Source of the DNA: Alphaproteobacteria bacterium 46_93_T64
GTDB lineage: Bacteria; Pseudomonadota; Alphaproteobacteria; Sneathiellales; Sneathiellaceae
Direction: 5' to 3'
Assembly (NCBI GenBank): GCA_002163135.1
Contig: MAAN01000013.1
Span: 62,001-126,000, forward strand
Length of the DNA: 64,000 bases
Under the pieces are notes generated by a model that was not told where the DNA came from, did not search any database, and worked only from the letters and a program-made list of their open reading frames with translations. Shown here piece after piece: positions 1 through 9,095 of this stretch (within the stretch, counting starts at the first letter, position 1; every line of letters starts with the position of its first letter). Position numbers and translations under genes: made by a program.

Positions 1-685
1 ACTCCAACAGCGACCTAAACAGATGCGACTGACATTTTACTCTCAATCGGCTGTTGTTATTAATAAATAGCTCCTTAGTCCGGTAACTTATCATGTGATC
101 CTCCCCCATCTTAATGAAAGGCACATTATCAAGATCCCGTGGACCAATTTCGGCCAGGTCCACCAAAGGACTGTTTTCTGGAATAGCCAGCTGACAGATA
201 AATCGCATCGGATACCATTCAAGGTTTTTCTCGAGAATAGGAAGCTCCGAGATTCCGATTTCAGTGAGACCTGATAAGACCCATTGCTGAATATTTTGAG
301 AATACCGAGTTTGAAAGGACACATCCACATCAGGGTTTTCAGCAACGAAATCAGACACTAGGCTTGTCATAAATCCGAATGAAACAGCGTGCGTACAGGC
401 AACTTGCAGGGTTCCTATCCGTTGGCTTTGCAAATTTGAAATTGCCAGATTCACCTGACTAAGACCACGTACAACGGTATCGATCTCACGATATAGAATA
501 TTTGCTTCTGGAGTTGGCACCAACCGCCCGTTTTCGCGTTCGAATAGTTTGAGTTTGGTTTGATCTTGCAGCTGTGCCAACAGATTGCTGATCGCCGGCT
601 GTGAAATCCCCAAGCTGTGGGCAGCTGCCGTAACAGTTCCCTTTTCAATGACGGCATGTAAGGCCTGTAGGGGTCGATATCTCAT
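1..685 (-). CDS. LysR-family transcriptional regulator, partial (3' end beyond left edge)
   Basis: The reverse strand is open from the ATG at 685 to the window edge, giving about 228 residues of a LysR-type regulator (family length about 300). The N-terminus shows the usual winged helix-turn-helix: residues ~15-35 carry TVTAAAHSLGISQPAISNLL and are followed by the LFERENGRLVPTPEA segment. The effector domain starts near residue 90 (GTLQVACTHAVSFGFM) and is cut off. An in-frame stop just upstream makes this ATG the first possible start. The gene diverges from the FAD oxidase/TRAP operon with about 90 bp between the starts, the classic LysR arrangement, so it probably controls that operon. The effector is unknown. 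Confidence 0.9.
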   Translation of the reverse strand, partial: MRYRPLQALHAVIEKGTVTAAAHSLGISQPAISNLLAQLQDQTKLKLFERENGRLVPTPEANILYREIDTVVRGLSQVNLAISNLQSQRIGTLQVACTHAVSFGFMTSLVSDFVAENPDVDVSFQTRYSQNIQQWVLSGLTEIGISELPILEKNLEWYPMRFICQLAIPENSPLVDLAEIGPRDLDNVPFIKMGEDHMISYRTKELFINNNSRLRVKCQSHLFRSLLE

Positions 686-772
686 GGGGTATCACTTATT
701 CTGATGTTGGGACAAAATATTTGTATTTGCAATTATGCCTTAGTCAAGAAAAAATGCACCGCAGGGGGAATA

Positions 773-2026
773 ATGAGCTCAAATACTGTCCAAAATATTT
801 TAGTCGTCGGCGCTGGCATCGTTGGCGTGTCCACAGCCATATGGCTGCAACGCGCCGGACACAAGGTTACGTTGATGGACCGTGAAGGTCCTTCCGCAGG
901 GGCATCCTATGGTAATGCGGGTGTCATTGCATCAGGCTCACTGGTTCCAATAACCGTACCCGGCCTTCTTCGCAAAGCGCCGGGAATGCTATTTAGTTCG
1001 AACCAACCCTTGTTCTTACGCTGGCGATATTTGCCAAAATTACTTCCGTTTCTGAAGGATTATCTAAAACACGCAAACGCAGAATCTGTCGAGCGTATTT
1101 CAGACGGGCTCGCGACATTGTTGCATGATGCGCCAGATCAACATTTGGCCTTGGCAGCGGGAACGCTTGCAGAAAAGTATATTGATACGATGGATTATCT
1201 GTTTGGATACGCAGATAAGGCCGCTTTTGATGCAGACCATTTTGGCTGGGGGGTTCGAAAAAGCCGAGGGGTAGAATTTGAACCATTGGACGCGAAGGCC
1301 CTTGCCGAATATGACCCTGCTCTAAAAGGCAGATTTAACTATGGAGTTCGCTGTAAAAACCATGGCCGGATTTCGGACCCTGGGGCCTACGTCACCGCGT
1401 TGGCGGATCACTTTACGGACAATGGCGGAACATTTTTACAAGGTGAATTGAAGAGTTTCCTTATCCAGAACGATCATTGTTTACAAATTCAAACTGCCGA
1501 AGGACCTATTACAGCCGACAAGTTCGTAATTACGACAGGTGCATGGAGTAGTAGTTGGGCGGAAGAGCTCGGTATTTCGGTGCCAATGGAATCTGAGCGT
1601 GGATACCATATTGAATTCGTAAATCCGTCGATCACTCTTAAATCACCATTGATGGTTGCAGGAGGGAAATTCGTCGTCAACTCCATGAACGGACGCTTGC
1701 GTTGTGCCGGCGTGATTGAGTTTGGCGGACTGAGCCCGGATCGATCTCAGGCACCGATTGATTTACTGAAAAATCAAATGGCTGAGTTATTTCCCGATTT
1801 AGAGTATGATCGTATCGATGAGTGGATGGGACACCGCCCTGCGACAGCAGATTCGTTACCGATTATAGGAGTAAGCCCGAAAGCCAAAAACATCTACCTT
1901 GGCTATGGGCACCATCATATTGGCCTCACTGGTGGGCCAAAAACTGGGCGTTGGTTAGCTAGTCTAATAACCGGCACCCCAATAAATACCGATCTGACTG
2001 CATATGCGGCTGATCGGAAAGTATGA
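773..2026 (+). CDS. DadA-type FAD-dependent amino-acid oxidase/dehydrogenase
   Basis: A 417-residue FAD-dependent oxidoreductase of the D-amino-acid dehydrogenase (DAO/DadA) family. The dinucleotide-binding motif VVGAGIVGVSTAIWL sits at residues ~12-26, with a C-terminal GYGHHHIGLTGGPKTGRW FAD-contact segment as in DadA. The ATG at 773 is preferred over the in-frame ATG at 704 because AGGGGG lies just upstream and the N-terminus then fits the family. It is expected to oxidise a D-amino acid or an imino acid such as a proline derivative to the 2-oxo acid and pass electrons to the respiratory chain. First gene of the TRAP operon; dctP follows 31 bp later. Substrate not determinable from sequence. 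Confidence 0.85.
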   Translation: MSSNTVQNILVVGAGIVGVSTAIWLQRAGHKVTLMDREGPSAGASYGNAGVIASGSLVPITVPGLLRKAPGMLFSSNQPLFLRWRYLPKLLPFLKDYLKHANAESVERISDGLATLLHDAPDQHLALAAGTLAEKYIDTMDYLFGYADKAAFDADHFGWGVRKSRGVEFEPLDAKALAEYDPALKGRFNYGVRCKNHGRISDPGAYVTALADHFTDNGGTFLQGELKSFLIQNDHCLQIQTAEGPITADKFVITTGAWSSSWAEELGISVPMESERGYHIEFVNPSITLKSPLMVAGGKFVVNSMNGRLRCAGVIEFGGLSPDRSQAPIDLLKNQMAELFPDLEYDRIDEWMGHRPATADSLPIIGVSPKAKNIYLGYGHHHIGLTGGPKTGRWLASLITGTPINTDLTAYAADRKV

Positions 2027-2057
2027 GAATTATAACTTTAACAGGGAGCGATCTAAC

Positions 2058-3032
2058 ATGAACACAGTAAAAATTGTGATGGGTGCCGTACTGGCAGCCG
2101 CAACTTTCGCAGGTACAGCGTCAGCAGAAAAATGGGATATGCCGATGGCATATTCTGCAACAAATTTTCATTCTGAGCATGGTGTTATTTTCGCAAACAA
2201 AGTGAAAGAATACACAAAAGGTGGTCTGGAAATTACAGTGCATCCAGGGGGATCACTCTTTAAAGGTGGAGAAATCAAACGTGCAGTCCAGACAGGACAG
2301 GCGCCAATTGGTGAGCGCTTTATGTCAGCGCACGCGAACGAAGCTCCTATTCTAGGCTGGGACAATCTACCGTTCTTAGCGACAACATACGCCGACAATG
2401 AAAAACTTTGGGGCGCAGCTAAAGGTAAAGTGAACGCAGCACTTTCCAAGCAAAATTTGGTAGCTCTGTATACCTGCCCTTGGCCAGGACAAGGCTTCTA
2501 TTTCAATAAAGAAGTGACATCCAGCGCCGACACACAAGGTGTAAAATTCCGCTCATATAATTCGGCGACAGCTACTTTCGCTGAAGGTCTTGGGATGATC
2601 CCAGTTCAAGTTGAAGCCGCTGAACTTAGCCAAGCTTTGGCAACTGGTGTCGCAGAAGCCTTTATCTCATCTGGCTCCACTGGCTATGACCGCAAAGTGT
2701 GGGAACATTTGAGCCATTACTACAAAGTAAATGCTTGGCTTCCACGCAACTATGTGATGGTAAATAAAGGTGTTTGGGACGGCCTAGATGGCGCAACGCA
2801 AACAGCTCTTCAAAAAGCAGCTGCCGAAACAGGCGCATTATGTGCTGCCAAATCCGAAAACCTTTCCGAATTCTATTTCAAAGAACTCGCAAAAGGCGGA
2901 ATGAAAGTTGAATTTGCTGGTGAAAAGTTCCTTGGTGAGCTCAAAACTATTGGCGCGAAAATGACCGCTGATTGGCTAAAACTTGTTGGCGATGATGGAC
3001 AAGCTATTCTTGACGCCTATAAAGCAAAATAA
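2058..3032 (+). CDS. dctP: TRAP transporter solute-binding protein DctP
   Basis: A periplasmic solute receptor of the DctP family, 324 residues. The Sec signal peptide is MNTVKIVMGAVLAAATFAGTASAE, with probable cleavage after ASA. The mature part shows DctP features, including the region VKFRSYNSATATFAEGLGMIPVQVEAAELSQAL (written here from residues ~165-200) where the conserved Arg contacts a substrate carboxylate. The start at 2058 is chosen for the CAGGGAG upstream and the signal peptide; the longer frame from 2004 overlaps the previous gene. It works with the DctQ/DctM membrane subunits encoded next. The ligand is probably an organic acid or amino acid handled by the neighbouring oxidase and racemase-family enzymes. 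Confidence 0.92.
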   Translation: MNTVKIVMGAVLAAATFAGTASAEKWDMPMAYSATNFHSEHGVIFANKVKEYTKGGLEITVHPGGSLFKGGEIKRAVQTGQAPIGERFMSAHANEAPILGWDNLPFLATTYADNEKLWGAAKGKVNAALSKQNLVALYTCPWPGQGFYFNKEVTSSADTQGVKFRSYNSATATFAEGLGMIPVQVEAAELSQALATGVAEAFISSGSTGYDRKVWEHLSHYYKVNAWLPRNYVMVNKGVWDGLDGATQTALQKAAAETGALCAAKSENLSEFYFKELAKGGMKVEFAGEKFLGELKTIGAKMTADWLKLVGDDGQAILDAYKAK

Positions 3033-3052
3033 GCATAAGTAGTATTTAACTT

Positions 3053-3077
3053 CGGCTTCCTCTGATTGAGGAAGCCG
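3053..3077 (+). terminator. Hairpin between dctP and dctQ (attenuator-like)
   Basis: A perfect 10-bp stem CGGCTTCCTC/GAGGAAGCCG with a TGATT loop is followed by ATTTTTC. It lies 20 bases after the dctP stop and just before dctQ. It probably acts as a partial terminator or as an mRNA stabiliser, so that the binding protein is made in excess over the permease. Confidence 0.75.
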
Positions 3078-3099
3078 ATTTTTCATGAGGGTTTTCACG

Positions 3100-3813
3100 A
3101 TGAATGATTGGCAATCAGTGATGGGTTTGCCGCTCTGGGCGTTACTATTTGTCATCCCAACATTATTGGCAGCCCTTAGCCTAAAGTTTCGAACAACAGC
3201 CTTGAAGATCTATCCCCCGATCTGGAGAATTCTAGACCGGGTTTACGTTGCTGGTGGTGTCCTTGCAGCTACATTTATGTGCATTATTTTGCTCATAATC
3301 GTTGCGCAGATGATCTCGCGGTGGACAGGCACAACCTTCCAAGGATCCACTGAGTTTGCAGGCTATGCTATGGCTGCAACATCGTTTTTCGCGTTTGCAC
3401 ATGCTTTAAACCATGGCGCACATATCCGCGTATCGATCCTGCTCAACATTAATGATTTCACACGGTTTTGGGTAGATGCCGGCGCGACATTGATCGCGGC
3501 CATTACGGCAACCTATTTCGCGCGATATGCCGTTAAAACAAATTTTATGTCTGATCTTTTAAATGATCGCACGCAAGGACAAGACCAAGTTCCGGAATGG
3601 TTACTTGCGCTCTTTAACATGATTATCTCCTCCCCGACAGAATGGGGAACGATATGGAGCAGCGCTGGTAGTGGTTGGGTTTACACACCCGTCTGGCTAC
3701 CCCAATTGCCCATGTCGATCGGCACAATTATACTCGCCATTGCACTGTGGGACAATTTAGTCAGGCTTTTGGTGAACGGTAAAACCAGCATTGTAGGCGA
3801 GATTTTAGAATGA
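3100..3813 (+). CDS. dctQ: TRAP transporter small permease DctQ
   Basis: The small membrane subunit of a TRAP transporter, about 237 residues, with four main hydrophobic segments. The central region holds the DctQ-type sequence TTFQGSTEFAGYAMAATSFF followed by HGAHIRVSILL. The ATG at 3100 is chosen because GAGGG precedes it at a good distance; an alternative ATG at 3085 adds five residues. The protein is longer than most DctQ proteins (about 170-200) and has an extra segment between the last two membrane helices. It overlaps dctM by the four bases ATGA, so the two are translationally coupled. Confidence 0.88.
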   Translation: MNDWQSVMGLPLWALLFVIPTLLAALSLKFRTTALKIYPPIWRILDRVYVAGGVLAATFMCIILLIIVAQMISRWTGTTFQGSTEFAGYAMAATSFFAFAHALNHGAHIRVSILLNINDFTRFWVDAGATLIAAITATYFARYAVKTNFMSDLLNDRTQGQDQVPEWLLALFNMIISSPTEWGTIWSSAGSGWVYTPVWLPQLPMSIGTIILAIALWDNLVRLLVNGKTSIVGEILE

Positions 3814-5120
3814 CCGAACTTTACGCAACTGCAATTTTCCTTTTTGTTCTATTCGCTTTGCTGGGCAGCTCTGTTTGGGTCGGTCTGGCTCTTATGGGCG
3901 TGGCTTGGGTTGGGATGGAACTGTTTACCGGCCGTCCGGCTGGCGATGCGATGATCACAACTATATGGACAGGGGCATCGAGCTGGACGCTAACAGCACT
4001 ACCGCTCTTTATCTGGATGGGCGAAATACTCTATCGAACCCGTTTGTCACAAGATTTGTTTCGAGGACTCGCCCCGTGGTTGCGTTGGTTACCCGGCGGG
4101 CTTCTTCACACAAACATCGCAGGCTGTACAATTTTTGCTGCTGTCTCCGGATCTTCCGCAGCAACACTCACAACTGTCGGTAAAATGTCGATACCAGAAC
4201 TCCGCAAACGCGGATATCCGGAGTATATGATTATCGGTACGCTGGCGGGTGCGGCGACTTTGGGATTGATGATCCCCCCGTCCCTAACCTTGATCGTTTA
4301 TGGCGTTACGATTAACGAGTCGATTACCAAGTTATTTATTGCGGGACTGATCCCCGGTTTAGTTTTGGCCGGTCTCTTTATGTCTTATATTGTCGCCTGG
4401 CATTTCTTTAAGAAAGACGAACGGCCTGCCCCCGACCCAAAAATGAGTTTTGGGGAGATGATGAAGGAGAGCCGTTTTCTTATTCCGGTACTGATGCTTG
4501 TCTTTACCGTCATCGGATCGATGTACTTTGGATGGGCAACCGCAACCGAAGCCGCCGCCGTTGGTGTTATAGGAGCCCTAACCTTAGCCGCCATCCAAAG
4601 ATCGCTTAACTGGGCAACATTTAGTGCCAGTCTCATGGGAGCGACACGCACATCGGCAATGATCGCCTTGATCTTGATGGGTGCAGCTTTCTTATCCTTG
4701 GCCATGGGTTTCACTGGCTTGCCGCGAGCCCTTGCGGCTTGGATCGACGGAATGGATTTATCTCCAGTTATTCTAATTGCGGCCCTTACCGTTTTTTATC
4801 TTGTCCTTGGCATGTTTCTAGACGGATTGTCCTCTGTCGTGCTTACAATGGCAATTGTTGAACCCATGATAAGGCAGGCAGGTATTGATGTTATTTGGTT
4901 CGGCATTTTCATTGTTGTCGTTGTAGAAACCGCACAAGTTACGCCGCCTATTGGCTTCAATCTGTTTGTATTGCAAGGCATGACAAAACACGAAATTTCC
5001 TACATTGCTAAGACCGCTATCCCGATGGTGTTTTTAATGCTTTTGATGGTCGTTCTTTTGGTCATTTGGCCTGAGATTGCAACATGGTTGCCGGATAACA
5101 TGCGCCAAATCGGCAGATAA
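3810..5120 (+). CDS. dctM: TRAP transporter large permease DctM
   Basis: The 436-residue large permease of the TRAP transporter, the Na+- or H+-coupled transport channel in the inner membrane. It has about 12 hydrophobic segments and the family signatures GCTIFAAVSGSSAATLTTVG and GTLAGAATLGLMIPPSLTLI. The length is typical of DctM. It overlaps dctQ by four bases and is followed by the racemase-family gene after a single base, so it is firmly inside the operon. Confidence 0.95.
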   Translation: MTELYATAIFLFVLFALLGSSVWVGLALMGVAWVGMELFTGRPAGDAMITTIWTGASSWTLTALPLFIWMGEILYRTRLSQDLFRGLAPWLRWLPGGLLHTNIAGCTIFAAVSGSSAATLTTVGKMSIPELRKRGYPEYMIIGTLAGAATLGLMIPPSLTLIVYGVTINESITKLFIAGLIPGLVLAGLFMSYIVAWHFFKKDERPAPDPKMSFGEMMKESRFLIPVLMLVFTVIGSMYFGWATATEAAAVGVIGALTLAAIQRSLNWATFSASLMGATRTSAMIALILMGAAFLSLAMGFTGLPRALAAWIDGMDLSPVILIAALTVFYLVLGMFLDGLSSVVLTMAIVEPMIRQAGIDVIWFGIFIVVVVETAQVTPPIGFNLFVLQGMTKHEISYIAKTAIPMVFLMLLMVVLLVIWPEIATWLPDNMRQIGR

Positions 5121-5121
5121 G

Positions 5122-5820
5122 ATGACAAAAGACATGCCGTCTTTTCTTGGTGTTTTGATGCTTGATACTGCTTTCCCCCGAATTTTGGGGGATGCAGGAA
5201 ATATTGAAAGTTATGACTGTCCGGCCCGCCTTAAAATTGTTCAAGGCGCGGGGAGCATGGAGATTGTGAAAGATGGCAAACCTTTTGAAGATATAGTTTT
5301 GGCCTTTTGCAATGCGGCCCAAGAGTTGGAAGCAGAGGGTGCAACCGCAATCGTCTCAACTTGCGGGTTCTTGGTAACGGTACAAGAGCAGATTGCGAAA
5401 TCAGTTTCCATTCCGGTTATGGTTTCCAGTCTGTCTCTATACCCTGTCATTCGCTCAGTCACTGCGTGCCGGAAAATCGGGATCCTGACAGCATCTAAAA
5501 GTGCACTTGGAACGACGGCATTGGATGCCGCGGCAATTGACCCCGCCGATGTCGTCATTATGGGTCTTGAGGATTGCCACGCGTTTTCAAATGCTATTTT
5601 AACAGAAAAGCAAAACCAGCCTGACGAAATGGATGTACGAGCAATCGAGGACGATGTCGTTAGAAAATCCAAAGAGTTGCTCAAACTCTGCCCAGAGATA
5701 TCCGTGATACTGTTAGAATGCGGAAATTTACCTCCCTATGCGGCGGCAGTCACAAAAGCTACTGGTCTTCCTGTATTCTCCATCTTGGATGGAGCCCGAT
5801 TGATATGGAGAACAAAATGA
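5122..5820 (+). CDS. Aspartate/glutamate/hydantoin racemase-family protein
   Basis: A 232-residue protein of the Asp/Glu racemase superfamily. The two catalytic cysteines expected for this fold are visible in STCGFL (about residue 78) and LLECGNLPPY (near residue 200). The start at 5122 directly follows the dctM stop; an ATG at 5134 is also possible. It may racemise an amino acid taken up by the adjacent TRAP system, producing the enantiomer used by the FAD oxidase. Other members of the superfamily are decarboxylases and isomerases, so the reaction is inferred. It overlaps the next gene by ATGA. Confidence 0.75.
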   Translation: MTKDMPSFLGVLMLDTAFPRILGDAGNIESYDCPARLKIVQGAGSMEIVKDGKPFEDIVLAFCNAAQELEAEGATAIVSTCGFLVTVQEQIAKSVSIPVMVSSLSLYPVIRSVTACRKIGILTASKSALGTTALDAAAIDPADVVIMGLEDCHAFSNAILTEKQNQPDEMDVRAIEDDVVRKSKELLKLCPEISVILLECGNLPPYAAAVTKATGLPVFSILDGARLIWRTK

Positions 5821-6770
5821 ATAGTTATATTCCAATCGTTGATATTTCGACTTTCAAAAATGGATCTCTCGATCAAAAGAAAAGCATCGCAAACCAAATT
5901 CTTGAAACAGCCGAAAATTCTGGTTTTTTCTACATTTCTGGTCATGGAATACCGGAAGAACTCACTGAACAGGCTTTTGCAACATCCAAGCGGTTCTTTG
6001 CCTTAGATCAACAGCAAAAAGCAAGTATCAGCGTGAATACTGACCAGCGTGGGTGGATGGCTCAGGGCTTAGCAACACTTGAAGGGTCAAAATCCTATGA
6101 CGCCAAAGAGATATTTTTTTGGGGATATGATGTTGATGCAAATGACCCTGATTTAGCTCTCCCCATGGTAGCCCCGAACTTGTGGCCAAACAAACATGCA
6201 CCATGGCTAAAACAAGAGCTTTCACCTTATTATCAAGCAACCTGCGCTGTTGGCGGAATAGTGATGAGGGCGCTTGCACTTGCATTCGGTCTTGAAGAAG
6301 ATTTCTTTGAAAATGTCTATAAGAAACCTCTCGCCCGTGGTCAGCTTGTCTATTACCCGCCTTTCACTGCAAAAGACGAGGCCTCCGAACGGTTTAGCGC
6401 TGCACCGCATACTGATTTCGGTGTCTTAACGCTCCTTTTGCAAGACAATAATGGTGGCCTGCAAGTTCGTGCAAGCGATGGAAACTGGATTGACGCTCCC
6501 CCTGTTGAAGGGACACTCATTTGTAATATCGGCGATCTACTGCAACGTTGGTCAAACAGAAGATTGGTCTCGACAGTACATCGTGTCATTAATAGATCTG
6601 GAAATGAGAGATACTCCATTCCCGTTTTCTTTGATCCACATTCAGCAACCAAAATCGACCCCTGTGATCTTGGAGTTTCAAGCGAAACATCTCTATATGA
6701 ACCTATTACAGCTGGTGCATATATAGCCGGGAAAAATACAAAAAATTTCAGCCAGTATTCTGAAGATTAG
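5817..6770 (+). CDS. 2-oxoglutarate/Fe(II)-dependent oxygenase, isopenicillin-N-synthase-like
   Basis: A 317-residue cytoplasmic non-haem iron oxygenase. The N-terminal DIOX_N-type domain starts with IPIVDISTF and has GFFYISGHGIP. The catalytic half has the iron ligands in APHTDFGVLTLL (H-x-D) and STVHRVIN (distal His), and RYSIPVFFDP gives the Arg-x-Ser that binds the 2-oxoglutarate carboxylate. The ATG at 5817 overlaps the upstream stop as ATGA and is preceded by TGGAG. Likely role: hydroxylation or oxidative cleavage of the compound imported by the TRAP system. It is the last gene before a hairpin. Confidence 0.85.
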   Translation: MNSYIPIVDISTFKNGSLDQKKSIANQILETAENSGFFYISGHGIPEELTEQAFATSKRFFALDQQQKASISVNTDQRGWMAQGLATLEGSKSYDAKEIFFWGYDVDANDPDLALPMVAPNLWPNKHAPWLKQELSPYYQATCAVGGIVMRALALAFGLEEDFFENVYKKPLARGQLVYYPPFTAKDEASERFSAAPHTDFGVLTLLLQDNNGGLQVRASDGNWIDAPPVEGTLICNIGDLLQRWSNRRLVSTVHRVINRSGNERYSIPVFFDPHSATKIDPCDLGVSSETSLYEPITAGAYIAGKNTKNFSQYSED

Positions 6771-6772
6771 AA

Positions 6773-6827
6773 CTGCCCGCAAGTTTCCACTTCGGCGTAT
6801 CAAATCACACGCCCACTTTGCGGGCAG
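6773..6827. terminator. Inverted repeat between convergent operons
   Basis: Arms CTGCCCGCAA (6773-6782) and TTGCGGGCAG (6818-6827) pair perfectly, with a further GGCGT/ACGCC pair inside the loop. It lies between the stop of the oxygenase gene and the stop of the leftward Gfo/Idh gene, so it probably terminates both transcripts. There is no long T-run. Confidence 0.5.
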
Positions 6828-6833
6828 ACGTAT

Positions 6834-7910
6834 TTACAGTTGTACTTGAACACCAGTTCGAATGGATTTATCTGCGGCAAAAACAATGCGAAGACTGTTC
6901 AACGCGTCTGTCATATGGTCCTGCAAATCAACATCTTCGGTTATGGCCTTCAGGAAATAAACCTGTTCCATTTGGCATAGATCGTCATGGTCTGGCTCAT
7001 CCGACATTCGAATAATTTCATCTTCCCGGACAAAATTACCGTTTGCATCAGTCTTGCCGTGATGCAGCCGTAGTGAATTTGTCTTCGTATGGGCATCCAC
7101 ATCATCTGACTTGGCGCCTTGTCCAGCCTCTTCAGCAGCGACAATGCTGACGCAGCCTTTTGGACCGATCACGTCCTTCACAAAGAAAGCTGTCTCGCTC
7201 ATCATGGGCCCCCAACCAGCCTCGTACCATCCAACGGATCCATCATCAAATGTGACCTGCAAATGACCATAATTATACATATCTTCAGCGATTTCAGAGC
7301 TAAGTCTGGCACCGACCGCATGAACCGTAACGGGGTTTGCACGGCTCATCAGACACATCATGTCCACATAATGAACCCCGCAATCGACGATAGGGGAGAT
7401 TGTTTCCATTAATTGCTTATGGGTCTTCCAGGTCTCACCGCTGGATTGCTGATTTAGGTTCATTCGCATCACCAGAGGTTTACCAAGATCTCCCGCAAGC
7501 TCCACAAACTTCATCCAAGAAGGGTGGTGCCGTAATATGTACCCAACGACCAGTTTTCGGTTCGATCTCTGTGCCGCAGCAACCACTTTTTCTGCATCTT
7601 CGATATTGGTGGCGATGGGCTTTTCCAGAAAAACATGAGCTCCAGCTTCAAAAGCCATCACAGTAAACGCGGCATGGGTATCTGGCCATGTATTGATCGA
7701 AACAGCATCCGGCTGAAGATCTTTCAGTGCCAGTTCATAATCAGTAAATCTGGGGTAATTTTGAAGTTCAGGAGGAAGTACCGTTTCACTATCCAGCGAA
7801 CGTGCACACAGCCCCACGATCTCAAACCCATCCAGCTTATGATATGCCTTCGCATGAGACAGCCCCATATTGCCAAGGCCAACAACTAAAACCCGCACAG
7901 CTTTCGCCAT
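6834..7910 (-). CDS. Gfo/Idh/MocA-family NAD(P)-dependent oxidoreductase in the amino-sugar operon
   Basis: A 358-residue cytoplasmic protein. It has an N-terminal Rossmann fold (VLVVGLGNMGLSHAKAY), the family EKP motif with Lys97 (HVFLEKPIAT), and the substrate-side DCGVHYVD motif in the C-terminal domain. The ATG at 7910 is chosen for GAGGAGA upstream. It is the last gene of the leftward nag operon, 21 bp after nagA. The family includes sugar 3-dehydrogenases, levoglucosan dehydrogenase and the NAD-dependent GH109 glycosidases, so an activity on an amino sugar or 1,6-anhydro sugar is plausible but unproven. Confidence 0.85.
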   Translation of the reverse strand: MAKAVRVLVVGLGNMGLSHAKAYHKLDGFEIVGLCARSLDSETVLPPELQNYPRFTDYELALKDLQPDAVSINTWPDTHAAFTVMAFEAGAHVFLEKPIATNIEDAEKVVAAAQRSNRKLVVGYILRHHPSWMKFVELAGDLGKPLVMRMNLNQQSSGETWKTHKQLMETISPIVDCGVHYVDMMCLMSRANPVTVHAVGARLSSEIAEDMYNYGHLQVTFDDGSVGWYEAGWGPMMSETAFFVKDVIGPKGCVSIVAAEEAGQGAKSDDVDAHTKTNSLRLHHGKTDANGNFVREDEIIRMSDEPDHDDLCQMEQVYFLKAITEDVDLQDHMTDALNSLRIVFAADKSIRTGVQVQL

Positions 7911-7931
7911 GTTATCTCTCCTCATCTGGGA

Positions 7932-9095
7932 TCACAATCCGTGTTTTTCGCTTTCACCCCGTATCCAGGTTTCCTGAACAACGAGATCATCGGACAAATG
8001 AACCAGATCCGCACGGTAGCTCGAACCAATTCTGCCAAGCTCTTCATCTAGTTGTAGAAAGGTTGCTGGGTAAAGACTTGCCATTCGCAAAGCTTCTTCA
8101 AGCGGGAGGTCCAATAAGTCCACACAATTACGCACGGCACCGATCATATCAAGATCTGATCCAGCGAGAACACCGTCCCGAGTTGTACAGCGCCCGCCGT
8201 CGACGATAATTTCCTGCCCATAAATTTTAAACGCCTTATGTTGAGATCCGACAGAAGGCATTGCATCCGTCACCAACATCATCCGCCCACGCTTTTTGGC
8301 AGCGATCGCTACTTTCAATGTCGCAGGGTGGATATGAAATCCATCGGCGATGATACCGCAATAACTTTCATCATCTTCCAACGCCGCCCCGACAACCCCC
8401 GGCGCGCGGCTTTCCATGGGTGTCATTGCATTGAACAGATGAGTGAACCCAGACAGCTCTTCATCCAAAGCCGCCCTTATTTCCTCATAGGTTCCAGCTG
8501 TGTGACCTGCACAAACTTTAAGGCCCTGTTCTATCAGTCGCCTTACCGTTCCAGAAGGCAATGTTTCAGGAGCAAGTGTAAGTATATTCTTACCCAAACT
8601 GTCTTCAGGCATCAGTTGAAAAATTTCGGTCTCGAACGCGCGAATGAAGTCAGCGTCATGAACGCCTTTTCGCTTTTTATTCAGGAATGGGCCTTCAAGA
8701 TGAACCCCGAGAACGCCCGGCGTATTCTCTTGCAGCGCTAATTGCACAGCGTCACAGGCAAGTCTCATCGTGTCAAAGCTGTCGCTGATTAAGGTGGGCA
8801 AAAAGCCGGTTGTTCCGAATTGCCTATGGGCTTTTGCAATAACGCCAATCGTCTCTATCGTTGGGTTATTATTAAACAACAAGCCACCACCGCCATTAAC
8901 CTGAACGTCAATAAAACCGGGTGTGAGAAGTCCTCCGTTCAAAGTGACAATCGGGCAACCTGCTGGAACCGTGTCCTCAGGGAGCACTGAGCGGATAGTT
9001 TCTCCGTCCAAAATGACGGCAAATCCCTCTTTGATGACGTCACCGTCAAAAATTTTGGCACCCACAAGTGCTCTCTGCTGGCCGGTTCGTGTCAT
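7932..9095 (-). CDS. nagA: N-acetylglucosamine-6-phosphate deacetylase
   Basis: NagA removes acetate from GlcNAc-6-phosphate, giving glucosamine-6-phosphate. The 387-residue length is typical. The amidohydrolase signatures are present: GVHLEGPF (metal-binding Glu), CAGHTAGTYEE, GFTHLFNAM, and the catalytic Asp in LVTDAMPSVG, with the substrate-binding histidine in IADGFHIHP. The start overlaps the upstream nagB-II stop by ATGA. In this operon it acts after the BadF-type kinase and before the deaminase. Confidence 0.95.
   Translation of the reverse strand: MTRTGQQRALVGAKIFDGDVIKEGFAVILDGETIRSVLPEDTVPAGCPIVTLNGGLLTPGFIDVQVNGGGGLLFNNNPTIETIGVIAKAHRQFGTTGFLPTLISDSFDTMRLACDAVQLALQENTPGVLGVHLEGPFLNKKRKGVHDADFIRAFETEIFQLMPEDSLGKNILTLAPETLPSGTVRRLIEQGLKVCAGHTAGTYEEIRAALDEELSGFTHLFNAMTPMESRAPGVVGAALEDDESYCGIIADGFHIHPATLKVAIAAKKRGRMMLVTDAMPSVGSQHKAFKIYGQEIIVDGGRCTTRDGVLAGSDLDMIGAVRNCVDLLDLPLEEALRMASLYPATFLQLDEELGRIGSSYRADLVHLSDDLVVQETWIRGESEKHGL

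Noticed and set aside
1-685. Idea that the LysR gene is a broken pseudogene, since only short frames with ATG appear there
   Set aside because: Translating the reverse strand from 685 gives one uninterrupted LysR frame to the window edge; it is cut by the window, not broken.
5241-5684. 147-codon reverse frame inside the racemase-family gene
   Set aside because: Antisense shadow; the forward frame has family motifs and fits the operon with ATGA overlaps.
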